Positions 43,648-53,475 of a stretch of 64,000 bases of DNA are shown one piece after another. Each line of letters begins with the position of its first letter. The first letter of the stretch is position 1. The notes beneath the pieces were generated by a model. That model saw only the letters and a program-made list of their open reading frames with translations. It ran no database searches and had not been told where the DNA came from. A program made the position numbers and the translations under genes. Source of the DNA: JBGPTF01 sp041490445 (GTDB lineage Bacteria > Acidobacteriota > Terriglobia > Acidiferrales > UBA7541); the NCBI GenBank assembly GCA_041490445.1, contig JBGPTF010000002.1, positions 62,001 through 126,000 on the forward strand, read 5' to 3'.

Positions 43648-44808
43648 CTACTTCGTTCCCAGCAATTGCCGCGCGATGACGAGCCGCTGAATTTCGCTCG
43701 TCCCTTCGCCGATCGTGCAAAGCTTCACGTCGCGATAATATTTTTCAGCGGGATAGTCTTTGATGAAGCCGTACCCGCCGAAGACCTGCACCGCCTCGTT
43801 GGCGACCCGCACGGCGACTTCACCCGCAAACAACTTGGCCATGCTCGATTCGCGCGTGTAGCGCACGGACTCGCCGGCCAGAGCGCGATCCGCCAGCCAG
43901 GCCGCGTGGTAGGTGAGCAACCGGGCCGCTTCAATCTGCGTGGCCATGTCGGCCAGTTTGAATTGGATGGCCTGAAATTCCGCGATGGCTTTGCCGAACT
44001 GCTTGCGCTGCTTCGCGTACTTCACCGCCGCTTCGTAAGCGCCCTGCGCCATGCCGAGCCCCAGCGCGGCAATCGAGATGCGGCCGCCATCGAGAATCTG
44101 CAAACTGTTGACAAAGCCATCCCCTTCCTTACCGAGGAGATTCTCCGCGGGCACGCGGCAGTCGCTGAAGACGACTTCCGAGGTGTCGCTGGCGCGAAGG
44201 CCCAGTTTGTTTTCTTTCTTGCCGGGTCGAAAACCGGGCGTGCCTTTTTCCACCACGAAGGCTGAGATGCCGTGATGCTTCTTCTCCGGGCTTGTGAGGG
44301 CCATGGCGACGCAAACGTCCGCGTAATGACCGTTGGTGGTGAACGTCTTCGCGCCGTTCAGCACCCAACCGCCGTCCTTCCTCACGGCTGAGGTGCGCGT
44401 CCCGCCGGCGTCCGAGCCCGCCCCGGGCTCCGTCAGCGACCAGCAGCCAAGCTTCTTTCCCTGCGCCAGCGGCACGACGTATTTTTTGCGCTGCTCCTCG
44501 CTGCCGGCCTTGTAGATGTGATTCGTGCAGAGCGAATTGTGCGCGGCGACGGTGATCGCCACCGAGCCGTCCACGCGCGCCAGTTCCTCGATAATGATGA
44601 CGTATTCCGCGTAGCCCATCCCCGCGCCGCCATACGTTTCCGGGAAAATCACGCCGAGGAAGCCCATTTCAGCGAGTTTGGGAATGATCTCGGAAGGAAA
44701 ATGCGAAACCTCGTCCCACTCCATCACGTGCGGGGCAATTTCGCCTTCGGCAAACTCGCGGACGGAACGGCGCAATTGCTGCTGCTCTTCAGTCAGGGCA
44801 AAATCCAC
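43648..44808 (-). CDS. Acyl-CoA dehydrogenase
   Basis: 386 aa FAD flavoprotein of fatty-acid/branched-chain acyl-CoA oxidation. N-terminal helical domain (LTEEQQQLRRSVREFAEGEIAPHV), middle beta-domain (CWSLTEPGAGSDAGGTRTSA), and C-terminal domain with RESSMAKLFAGEVAVRVANEAVQVFGGYGF and IGEGTSEIQRLVIARQLLG; the Glu of the GEGTSE motif is the predicted catalytic base. It starts the operon containing meaB, so a branched-chain or propionyl-type acyl-CoA pathway is a reasonable guess. Confidence 0.94.
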   Translation of the reverse strand: MDFALTEEQQQLRRSVREFAEGEIAPHVMEWDEVSHFPSEIIPKLAEMGFLGVIFPETYGGAGMGYAEYVIIIEELARVDGSVAITVAAHNSLCTNHIYKAGSEEQRKKYVVPLAQGKKLGCWSLTEPGAGSDAGGTRTSAVRKDGGWVLNGAKTFTTNGHYADVCVAMALTSPEKKHHGISAFVVEKGTPGFRPGKKENKLGLRASDTSEVVFSDCRVPAENLLGKEGDGFVNSLQILDGGRISIAALGLGMAQGAYEAAVKYAKQRKQFGKAIAEFQAIQFKLADMATQIEAARLLTYHAAWLADRALAGESVRYTRESSMAKLFAGEVAVRVANEAVQVFGGYGFIKDYPAEKYYRDVKLCTIGEGTSEIQRLVIARQLLGTK

Positions 44809-44966
44809 GATACCTCACTCGGCGCGGAAAATCGTCTTCGGGACAAACAGGAATTTATACCATAAGGAGGCGAAGCAAACCAAAGTGCGGCGGCGCAGTG
44901 TGTCCTGATCGATCCCCGCGCACAAACCTAAGAGTAAGCGACAACCCGTTCCGCGACTCGCCCGCC

Positions 44967-46058
<1,092 letters not shown>

Positions 46059-46092
46059 TGGCAGTTTCCTTTCGTGCGTGAGGATGATTCCT

Positions 46093-47271
46093 TCACCTCA
46101 TCAGTTCCACGAACACTTCATTCGAGACCGTCAATCGCGACGGCGCCAGCCGCACGCGCCCGCCTTCGATTTCGATGAGCCCGGCATCACGCAAGGGCTC
46201 GAGGCGCGGGCGCAAACGGATATTGTACTGCGCCTCGATGCGCTCGAGGTCGATCCCTGCAAGCTGGCGAAGACCCAGAAAGAGCTCCTCTTCGAGGGCC
46301 GCCTCCGCCGTTACGGCTTCGATTTGCTCCGCCGGTGAGAGGCCCTGTTCGATTGTGGCAACGTACGCAGCGGGATCGTGCGCGTTCGCCCAACGCGTCT
46401 GTCCATTGAAGGAGTGCGCCCCTGCGCCGAATCCGAGATAGGGCTTGCGCCGCCAGTATTTCAGATTGTGCTTCGACGAAAAGCCCGGAAGGGCCCAATT
46501 GGAAATCTCATAATGCTCGTAGCCTTCCTGAGCAAGAAGATCGCACGCGCGCTCGTAAAATGCCGCCATCACGTCGTCATCCGGAAGCGCGCTGGCGCTG
46601 TAGCGCCGTCCGCCGCTCAACGCTTCCCTTCCCAGGCGGCTGCCCTCGTCAATTTCCATCAAGTAGATGGAGACGTGTTCCGGGCGGAGGCGCGAAAGAC
46701 TCGCGAGCGAGTCCTCCCAGCTTTCCGCCGTCTGATGCGGCAGGCCTGCAATCAGATCGAGACTGATAGCGCCGAAGTCTGCATCGCGCAGCCGGCGCAC
46801 CGCGTTCGAAATATCGTCGCGGCGATGCAGGCGCCCAGCGGCGGCAAGTTCGCGATCGTCGAAAGATTGCGCACCCAGGCTGATGCGGTTGAATCCCACC
46901 GCGCGCCACGCCGCGGCCTTCTCAGGAGTGATTGTTTCGGGATCGGCTTCCAGCGTGACTTCCTCGAGGGAGCAATCGAAAGCATCGCGGATCGAGCGAA
47001 GAATTCCTGCCAGCGCGTCAGGATCGAGCAGGCTCGGCGTCCCGCCGCCTACATAAACCGTGTCGACAATCCAGGGGCCTGCAGCGGCTAATGCCGCGGA
47101 ATCCCTCGCGGGTTCCCCGGGAGCGCAGGTGACAGAATACCCTGCGATCTCACGGCAGACGGCGCGTTCATAGGGCGCGTAGAGGGACTTCGCGAAAACA
47201 CCCGTGTGAAAATTGCAGTAGGTGCACTTCGTCCGACAAAAAGGCACCTGAATGTAAATGCCAAGATTCAT
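46093..47271 (-). CDS. hemW: HemW-like radical SAM protein (coproporphyrinogen oxidase-like)
   Basis: 392 aa. N-terminal radical SAM cluster motif C-x3-C-x2-C (PFCRTKCTYCNFHTG), then YVGGGTPSLLDPDALAGIL, LEADPETITPEKAAAWRAVGFNRISLGAQSFDDREL, and HRRDDISNAVRRLRDADFGAISLDLIAGLPHQTAESWEDSLA. The C-terminal HemN domain (FVELM region) is present. HemW proteins are haem chaperones rather than oxygen-independent coproporphyrinogen III oxidases; the CxxxCxxC form cannot itself distinguish the two, so I use the HemW name tentatively. It follows the threonine aldolase in the same direction by 34 bp. Confidence 0.88.
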   Translation of the reverse strand: MNLGIYIQVPFCRTKCTYCNFHTGVFAKSLYAPYERAVCREIAGYSVTCAPGEPARDSAALAAAGPWIVDTVYVGGGTPSLLDPDALAGILRSIRDAFDCSLEEVTLEADPETITPEKAAAWRAVGFNRISLGAQSFDDRELAAAGRLHRRDDISNAVRRLRDADFGAISLDLIAGLPHQTAESWEDSLASLSRLRPEHVSIYLMEIDEGSRLGREALSGGRRYSASALPDDDVMAAFYERACDLLAQEGYEHYEISNWALPGFSSKHNLKYWRRKPYLGFGAGAHSFNGQTRWANAHDPAAYVATIEQGLSPAEQIEAVTAEAALEEELFLGLRQLAGIDLERIEAQYNIRLRPRLEPLRDAGLIEIEGGRVRLAPSRLTVSNEVFVELMR

Positions 47272-47315
47272 GGGCAGACAGGAATCATACCGCAGAGAGG
47301 CGGAGAATGCAGAAT

Positions 47316-47765
47316 CTAGGCTGGGCGATCCGGGATGATTTTGAGGCGCACTTCACGGGAGCGCGGGCCGTCGAATTCGCAGAAAAAGATAGCCTGCCAG
47401 CGCCCGAGCGCCAAGCGGCCGTGCTCGATGAACACAATTGCGGAGACGCCCGTGAGCGCCGTCTTCACGTGCGAGTCGGCGTTGCCTTCGAGATGCGTGT
47501 AACCGGCATCGCGAGGGACCGCGCGGTCGAATGCGGCCTCGATGTCACGCGCCACGGCTGGATCGTCACCCTCGTTGATCGTCAGCCCAGCGGTGGTATG
47601 CGGGACGTACAGGTAGCACACACCGCTGACGCAGCCGGATTCCTCAACGACGCGCTGCACGTCGGCGGTGATGTCTTTCAGTTCGGTATGCCGGGATGTG
47701 AGAACCGAAAGGACCCAGGGCGCCCCGGGTGAAGGCTTGTCAGCCGCTTGTCCTTGGGCTGTCAT
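47316..47765 (-). CDS. YjbQ family protein (secondary thiamine-phosphate synthase-like)
   Basis: 149 aa; VPHTTAGLTINEGDDPAVARDIEAAFDRAVP and THLEGNADSHVKTALTGVSAIVFIEHGRLALGRWQAIFFCEFDGPR are the core of the UPF0047/YjbQ fold. YjbQ has been described as providing weak thiamine phosphate synthase activity; its main function is unsettled, so the annotation stays cautious. Start chosen at MTAQGQ. It lies between hemW and the aldolase gene, both minus strand. Confidence 0.88.
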   Translation of the reverse strand: MTAQGQAADKPSPGAPWVLSVLTSRHTELKDITADVQRVVEESGCVSGVCYLYVPHTTAGLTINEGDDPAVARDIEAAFDRAVPRDAGYTHLEGNADSHVKTALTGVSAIVFIEHGRLALGRWQAIFFCEFDGPRSREVRLKIIPDRPA

Positions 47766-47860
47766 TTCATGGATTTGCGAGAGGCGCGCGCAGGGGCGCT
47801 GCTGCGGCGTCGAGCGGCACCGACGCGCAAGACGCCCCCACGATCAAAACTCCGAACCAC

Positions 47861-48877
47861 CTAACTCAACGCAGACGCAGAAGTGGCGCCGTAAAACCCG
47901 AACCAGGGCTTCGCCGCCGTCAGGCGCTGGTTCACGTTTTGGATGTTTTTGACGCCCTGGCCTGCCAGCCATTCCTCGAGCGCCTTCACACCCAATTTGG
48001 CGTACACCGGAATGCCTTCTTTCCACGTGGCGCGGCCGCACAGGACGCCGGAGAAATTCACGCCCGCCTCGGCGCACAGTTCGAGAGTCTCGTTGAACGT
48101 GTCGTTGCTCACGCCGGCGGAGAGATAGATAAACGGCTTCTTCGCCACGGCCGCAGCGCGGCGAAAATGTTCCTTGGCCTCGTCGCACGAGTACACCGAT
48201 TCGCCCTTCGACGAGCGCGCACCCTTCACAAACGCCATGGTGACGGGCACTTCAACCTTCATGATGTCCACGCGGTATTGCGGCTTCGAAAACTCTTCCA
48301 TGCTTTTCGTCACCACTTGGGGCTTCTTTCGCGCGAACTCGATGCCCTTTTCATCCACGCCCTCTTCGTAGCCGACGAATTCCAGGAAAAACGGCACGTC
48401 GGCCGCGGCGCATTCTCCGCCAATGCGCTCGACCCAGGCGTGCTTGATGTCGTTAATCTCGGGCGGATCGAATGGCGTGTAGTACAGCAGAATCTTGATG
48501 CAGTCGGCGCCCGCGGCAACGAGACGCAAAACCGACCAGTTATCGAGCAAATCGGGCAGGCGGCCCGGCCGCGTGTTGTCGTAGCCGCTGTTTTCGTACG
48601 CGAGCAGCAGCCCGGCATTCTTCGCGCGCTTCTTCGAGGCGGCGAGCCCGAACTCGGGATCGAGGAGAATCGCGCTGGCATACGGCGTAAGCACGCGGAC
48701 GACGGCTTCCTTGAACTCCGCCATCATCTCCGTGGTCACTGCTTTCTTATCGATTCCCTTGTCTTTCGCGATGGCGCTGCGAAGCGACCCGCGCTGGTCC
48801 ATGGCCGCCGCGGCAATCACGCCGCGCTCATTCGAAACGGCCTGCAATCCTTTTTGCTTTCCGGGTGAGATTTTCAT
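47861..48877 (-). CDS. Tagatose-1,6-bisphosphate aldolase-like (class I aldolase)
   Basis: 338 aa from ATG 48877 with GGAGGAAG as ribosome-binding site. Class I LacD-type features: AAAMDQRGSLRSAIAKDKG at the N-terminus, AILLDPEFGL, CIKILLYYTPF (Schiff-base Lys in KILLYY), KVEVPVTM (Lys) and FIYLSAGVSNDTFNETLELC. It splits a ketose bisphosphate into dihydroxyacetone phosphate and glyceraldehyde 3-phosphate; LacD-like enzymes can also take fructose bisphosphate, and no lac operon is present, so substrate is open. A longer frame to 48943 is unsupported. Confidence 0.88.
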   Translation of the reverse strand: MKISPGKQKGLQAVSNERGVIAAAAMDQRGSLRSAIAKDKGIDKKAVTTEMMAEFKEAVVRVLTPYASAILLDPEFGLAASKKRAKNAGLLLAYENSGYDNTRPGRLPDLLDNWSVLRLVAAGADCIKILLYYTPFDPPEINDIKHAWVERIGGECAAADVPFFLEFVGYEEGVDEKGIEFARKKPQVVTKSMEEFSKPQYRVDIMKVEVPVTMAFVKGARSSKGESVYSCDEAKEHFRRAAAVAKKPFIYLSAGVSNDTFNETLELCAEAGVNFSGVLCGRATWKEGIPVYAKLGVKALEEWLAGQGVKNIQNVNQRLTAAKPWFGFYGATSASALS

Positions 48878-48985
48878 GCGACTTCCTCCGCGAGGCGGTC
48901 GGACTGGGAAATCCACTGGGCGCAGCGAAACGGATTCTAGCACGCCAGCCCCGCCCGGTGAATCGGCGGACGCAAAGGATGTTCC

Positions 48986-50596
48986 TCAGAGGAAAAGCAA
49001 CTGGTGCTGCGTGGCACCGGGAGAAGCGCGCTTCTCGAGCGCATCGAGCAACTCGAGGCCGTGCATCGCGAGGAATGGAAGCAGGCAAAGCGACCGCTCC
49101 TGCAAGGCGTGGTGCGGCAGGATGGATTCCAGAAGAATGCGCTCATGCTTGTCGAGAATTCCGGTGCGGAAATTCTCAGCGCGGCCCGCTTTCGCGCGGA
49201 GCTTCAAGAACTGATACAACATCCTCTTTTGCGCCGTATCGAGAGCACCGAGAAGCGTCCTGTCCAGCTTTCCGAGTGGCTTGGCCAGGCCGGAGACAAG
49301 CCGGCGCAGCGCCTTCTCGTCCTTGTCGAAGCGCCTGGCAAGTCCCTTCGGCAGGGAGTGCCGCTGCAATTGCGCTCGCAGATGCTGCCGGCCGCGAAGC
49401 ACATCCTGTGGCGTGAGGACGTATTTCTTCAAAAGCCGCCCGGCGTGCGGCGCAATCAGCGTGAAGCTCGCACGCGGCAGAATCGCCGGCATGGGCTGCG
49501 CAAGCCGCTTGTACAGAACCTCCGCTTGAGCAAAGTACGCCGTTTCCGCGGGCCCGCTGACGTACCCGGCGGTGGGGAGCAAGGTATCCTGGATGATTGG
49601 CCGCAATAGAACGTTCGGCGTGAACCGTTCGGGCGTGTTCTCGATTGCGGTATAAAGCTCGGAAGGCGTGAATTTCTGATCCCCGGCTAGGAATCCGCCA
49701 TTCTTCCGGCGGAGCGGCAGGCGGTGTCCGTTCACGTTTGCAAAGAGCAGGGTGGACTGCTGCGCCACTTTCACCTGCGCGTGGAAGCCGCCGCGCTCGA
49801 GTTCCTTGTTTCGCGCGATCAGCGCGCGCGTCAGCTCCTCGGCCTGTTCGGCCGCCCGGCGATAGACTGGCGCGGCCAGGCGATGGAATCGCGGATCGAG
49901 CGGGTCGAGGAAAATAATTCCGCGCTTCTCCAGGAGCTTCGCCATCAGCTTGCCAAATGCCGAGCCGAAGGTTTCCCGCGGACGATACGATTCCCGCAGG
50001 GCCTGCGCGACGACTTCATAAGAACCCCCCTCGAGTGTTTCGAGAGCGGCTTCGACCAGCTTCTCGACAGGCGCCCCCAGCGCGATTTCCCCAACGCGCT
50101 TGCCGGAAACGGATTCCTCCTCCGGCAAGTCCAGCCGCGCGAGGCCTTCCCTGCCCATCCAAAAACAGTGATTCACCTCGGCGAGATCGTGGTCTTCGGT
50201 GGCGAGCCAGAATACGGGCACTGCGTTGGCGCCCCGTTCCGTGAGGTGGCGCGCCCAGTGCACTGCGGTCAGCACTTTGTAGAAGCTGTACGCTGGCCCG
50301 CTGAAGAGTCCTACTTGTTGCCCGGTGACAATGGCAACCGCTCCGGCTTCGAGATGATCCAGATTCCGTTCGGTTTCGGGGCCTGCGCCGAACCGGCGAT
50401 TCTGCTCGCGTAGCACTTCCACGACTCCGCGCCGCATCGCCGGGTCGAGGTTGACTTGGCGTGCTGCGGCGAGCACGCCAGCCTCATCCGGCGCGTGACC
50501 GTAAAAGCTCTTCACGCGGGGGAAATCGTCGAGATAGGTGGCGAATAGCTTTGTGGTGCGCGGAATATCACGAAGGGGAAGACAATGGCACTCCAT
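48986..50596 (-). CDS. bshC: Bacillithiol synthesis cysteine-adding enzyme BshC
   Basis: 536 aa from ATG 50596. BshC joins cysteine to glucosaminyl-malate in the last step of bacillithiol synthesis. Signatures: LRDIPRTTKLFATYLDDF at the start, VTGQQVGLFSGPAYSFYKVLTAVHWARHL, VPVFWLATEDHDLAEVNHCFW (nucleotide-binding-like HIGH-type region), PRASFTLIAPHAGRLLKKY and a C-terminal coiled-coil. bshA and bshB are not in the window. Another in-frame ATG at 50608 would add four residues; neither has a strong ribosome-binding site. Confidence 0.93.
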   Translation of the reverse strand: MECHCLPLRDIPRTTKLFATYLDDFPRVKSFYGHAPDEAGVLAAARQVNLDPAMRRGVVEVLREQNRRFGAGPETERNLDHLEAGAVAIVTGQQVGLFSGPAYSFYKVLTAVHWARHLTERGANAVPVFWLATEDHDLAEVNHCFWMGREGLARLDLPEEESVSGKRVGEIALGAPVEKLVEAALETLEGGSYEVVAQALRESYRPRETFGSAFGKLMAKLLEKRGIIFLDPLDPRFHRLAAPVYRRAAEQAEELTRALIARNKELERGGFHAQVKVAQQSTLLFANVNGHRLPLRRKNGGFLAGDQKFTPSELYTAIENTPERFTPNVLLRPIIQDTLLPTAGYVSGPAETAYFAQAEVLYKRLAQPMPAILPRASFTLIAPHAGRLLKKYVLTPQDVLRGRQHLRAQLQRHSLPKGLARRFDKDEKALRRLVSGLAKPLGKLDRTLLGALDTAQKRMLYQFLKLRAKAGRAENFRTGILDKHERILLESILPHHALQERSLCLLPFLAMHGLELLDALEKRASPGATQHQLLFL

Positions 50597-50722
50597 GGAA
50601 GCCGTCATGATACACGCCCGTTGCGGGGCCAGCAACCATCGCCCTTCGTGGCCGAAGCAGGCCTTGCGGATCGCAATCGACCTCTAGCGTGCACCGTCAT
50701 ATAAGGGTAAACTCCAACATTC

Positions 50723-52459
50723 ATGAACAGATGCGCCAGATGTCCCGGCGTCGCACGTTTTCTCGGTATTTCGGCGCTATGTGCCCTTGTCTTCCTTTTG
50801 ACAAGCAGCCTGCCCGCCCAATCACCGGCAACACAACCAAGACAGGATTCGGCGAAGCAGCAGGCGGCGCCTCCCGCGCCCGTCGTCAAGGTTACGACAA
50901 GACTGCTGCAACTGAGCGTGATCGTGCAGGACAAGCACGGCGACCCCGTCAGTGACCTGACGCGGGATGATTTCCAGGTTTTCGACGACGGAAAGCCGCA
51001 AGAGATTCGCGTGTTCTCGGTTGAATCCAGCGAACCGTTGAAGACGAATCTTCCGCCGCTTCCTCCGAACACGTACACGAACCGCTATCAGCAGCGTCCT
51101 GGCGCTCCTTCGAGCGTGACCGTGGTGCTTCTCGACGGCCTGAACACGTCGTTTTTTGACCAAGCATACGCGCGCAAGGAAGTGGCCAAGTTTCTGCTGC
51201 AGTTGAAGCCGCAGGACCGAGTCGCGCTTTACGCCCTCGGCCGGAATCTGATTGTTCTGCACGATTTCACAACGGACTCTACGGCATTGATCCGTGCCCT
51301 CGCGAAGTACATGGGTGAAAAGGTTCCGGAGCTCGAGACGCCCGACGCAGCATCTGTTGATGTGGATCTCAGCGCGCTCGGGGATGTGATATCCGGCGGC
51401 ACCTCCCAGTTCCAGGCATTTACAATCGATCGAAAGGTGGACATGACGGTCAGCGCGTTCGAGACGATCGCCCACCACCTCGCCGGTTTGCCGGGCCGCA
51501 AGAATCTGGTGTGGGTCTCCAGCAGTTTCCCAATTTCATTTGCCTCCCCGGACCTGGAAATGGCCGCCACAAATCCCTCCGCCGAAGCCTTGCGCCTCGA
51601 CCCGAATGCGAGGTTTTTCGCGCAGGAAGCGGAACGCGCGGCGCGAGCATTGACGGACGCCAACGTGGCCCTCTACCCCGTTGATGCCAGAGGATTGATT
51701 GCGCCGGATCTTGGTTTCCAATCAAGCCCCAGAATCGGGGCGGGACGACCCCCGTTCGGGGCATTCGGGATGCCGCCGCGAGCCTACATCGATACGATGA
51801 ACGTGCTTGCCGATCGCACCGGCGGTCGCGCGTTTTACAACACGAATGACCTGAAGGGCGCCATCCGGTCTGCGATCGAGGATTCGCGCGTCACTTACAC
51901 GTTGGGCTTCTATCCCAACCTCGTGAAATGGGACGGCAAATTCCATAACCTCAAAGTGGAAGTCAGACGCCCCCATCTGCACGTCCGCGCCCGAAAGGGA
52001 TATTTCGCGCTGCCCGATCCGCACCTCGAACCGTCCCAGAAAGCCGCGGTGATCCGCGAAGCTGCGCTCAGCCCGCTCGACGGTACGGGAATTCCCGTGA
52101 CGGTCCACATTGACTTGCCCGGCGTCCCCGGCATCCGAACGCTCCACGCGCAGGTGCAGTTCGACGCGCGGTCCATTCAACTCACTGCGGAAAACGGCCG
52201 ATGGGACGGTCTCGTCAGCATTGACTTCGTGCAATTGGATGATCACGGAGAGATTCTCACGGGGACCGATCACCTCATAAAAATGGAGCTGCTCCCGAAC
52301 ACCTACGAAAAGGTCCTGAAGGAAGGATATGAGTTCGGGAAAGATGTCAATGTCCGCCCGAACGCCTTTCGGCTCCGCGTCGTCGTGAGAGACGAAGCCA
52401 CCGGCGCAATCGGCACGGTGAGCATCCCGGTCAACCAGCTTTTCACCGCGGTAAACTAA
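50723..52459 (+). CDS. Secreted von Willebrand factor A protein (VWFA-related acidobacterial type)
   Basis: 578 aa. N-terminal signal (about 12-33, cleavage near PAQ), then TTRLLQLSVIVQDKHGDPVSDLTRDDFQVFDDGKPQEIRVFS, an extracellular-domain module that is characteristic of acidobacterial VWFA-related proteins, followed by a VWA domain. The MIDAS motif Asp-x-Leu-x-Thr-Ser is seen as LLDGLNTSFFD. Later TLGFYPNLVKWDGKFHNLKVEVRRPHLHVRARKGYFA gives a further family signature. Monocistronic, convergent with dapA; likely surface-attached or exported, ligand unknown. Confidence 0.88.
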   Translation: MNRCARCPGVARFLGISALCALVFLLTSSLPAQSPATQPRQDSAKQQAAPPAPVVKVTTRLLQLSVIVQDKHGDPVSDLTRDDFQVFDDGKPQEIRVFSVESSEPLKTNLPPLPPNTYTNRYQQRPGAPSSVTVVLLDGLNTSFFDQAYARKEVAKFLLQLKPQDRVALYALGRNLIVLHDFTTDSTALIRALAKYMGEKVPELETPDAASVDVDLSALGDVISGGTSQFQAFTIDRKVDMTVSAFETIAHHLAGLPGRKNLVWVSSSFPISFASPDLEMAATNPSAEALRLDPNARFFAQEAERAARALTDANVALYPVDARGLIAPDLGFQSSPRIGAGRPPFGAFGMPPRAYIDTMNVLADRTGGRAFYNTNDLKGAIRSAIEDSRVTYTLGFYPNLVKWDGKFHNLKVEVRRPHLHVRARKGYFALPDPHLEPSQKAAVIREAALSPLDGTGIPVTVHIDLPGVPGIRTLHAQVQFDARSIQLTAENGRWDGLVSIDFVQLDDHGEILTGTDHLIKMELLPNTYEKVLKEGYEFGKDVNVRPNAFRLRVVVRDEATGAIGTVSIPVNQLFTAVN

Positions 52460-52472
52460 GCCAATTCTGCAA

Positions 52473-53372
52473 TCAGCGGCCAAGTGCGGGGGACAATGCG
52501 ATTTGTGCGAGCGCCGCGTCGATTTCACGCTTCGCCGCTTCCGTGACCGGCAGCAAAGGCCTCCGCGGCGGCCCGCCATGATAGCCGAGACGATCCATCG
52601 CGTATTTCAAGCCGGAAACTCCGAAACGCGCGACGAGCGTGGTTGCGGGAGCGAGGAGCAGTTTTTGAAGCGAACGAGCCCGCTCCACGTGGCGCTTTTC
52701 GGCAGCCTCAAAGAGTTCGACGCAAAGCTCCGGCAGGGCGCACGCCAGCGCGAGAATTCCTCCGGTGGCGCCCATCGCGAGCGACGGAAACAACGTGGAC
52801 GCCGAACCCACCAGCGTTTGAAACTTGGGAGGAGTTGCGGCAATAATCTCCGCGACTCGCTGGACGTTCCCCGAACTTTCCTTGATCCCGGTGATGTTCG
52901 GATGCTCCGCCAATCGCGCGGCCAGCGGCGCTTCCATCGCCACGTTCGTGAACTGGGGAACGGAATAGAGGAGCACGGGGATTTTGGAAGCGTCCGCCAC
53001 CCGGAGGAAATGCCCGGCCAGCACGTCCGGAGTCATCTGCGATTTGAAATAGGACGGAGTGCGCACCAGCGCGAAGTGATAGCCGAGTTCCGCCGCGCGG
53101 TTGGTGTGTTCAATCGTTTCCGCCGTGGACTCCGCGCCCGTTCCGGCAATCAGTGTCTTCCCCGAAGCCGCCGCTTCTTTCACCGTGGCCCAGGCCCGCG
53201 CAATCTCCTCCCAGGTCAGCAGGACGGACTCGCCGGTCGAACCGTTGACGACATAGCCCGCGAGCCGCGTGCCGTTATACTTGGCGACGTTTTCGCACAG
53301 CCGGTCGAGCGCCAGCGAGCCGTCCGCGGCAAAAGGCGTGGTCAGCGGTGGAAATATGCCTCGAAGATTCAT
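52473..53372 (-). CDS. DapA-family lyase/aldolase
   Basis: 299 aa (beta/alpha)8-barrel. Family residues: GSTGESVLLTWEEIARAW (the GTGE-type substrate loop), YFKSQMTPDVLAGHF, LLYSVPQF (catalytic Tyr), and GIKESSGN (Schiff-base Lys). This suits 4-hydroxy-tetrahydrodipicolinate synthase, N-acetylneuraminate lyase or 4-hydroxy-2-oxoglutarate aldolase; the last two cannot be excluded, so I do not give the symbol dapA. No lysine-pathway neighbours are present. Convergent with the VWA gene, 13 bp between. Confidence 0.85.
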   Translation of the reverse strand: MNLRGIFPPLTTPFAADGSLALDRLCENVAKYNGTRLAGYVVNGSTGESVLLTWEEIARAWATVKEAAASGKTLIAGTGAESTAETIEHTNRAAELGYHFALVRTPSYFKSQMTPDVLAGHFLRVADASKIPVLLYSVPQFTNVAMEAPLAARLAEHPNITGIKESSGNVQRVAEIIAATPPKFQTLVGSASTLFPSLAMGATGGILALACALPELCVELFEAAEKRHVERARSLQKLLLAPATTLVARFGVSGLKYAMDRLGYHGGPPRRPLLPVTEAAKREIDAALAQIALSPALGR

Positions 53373-53475
53373 GCAGGCATTCTATCGCAGCTTTGCAGGG
53401 AAACAAGACGACGGGAAGCGCAGAGTGCCACAGGCGCATCGTCTTCTGAAGAACCACGCAGCCTTCTGCGTATTC

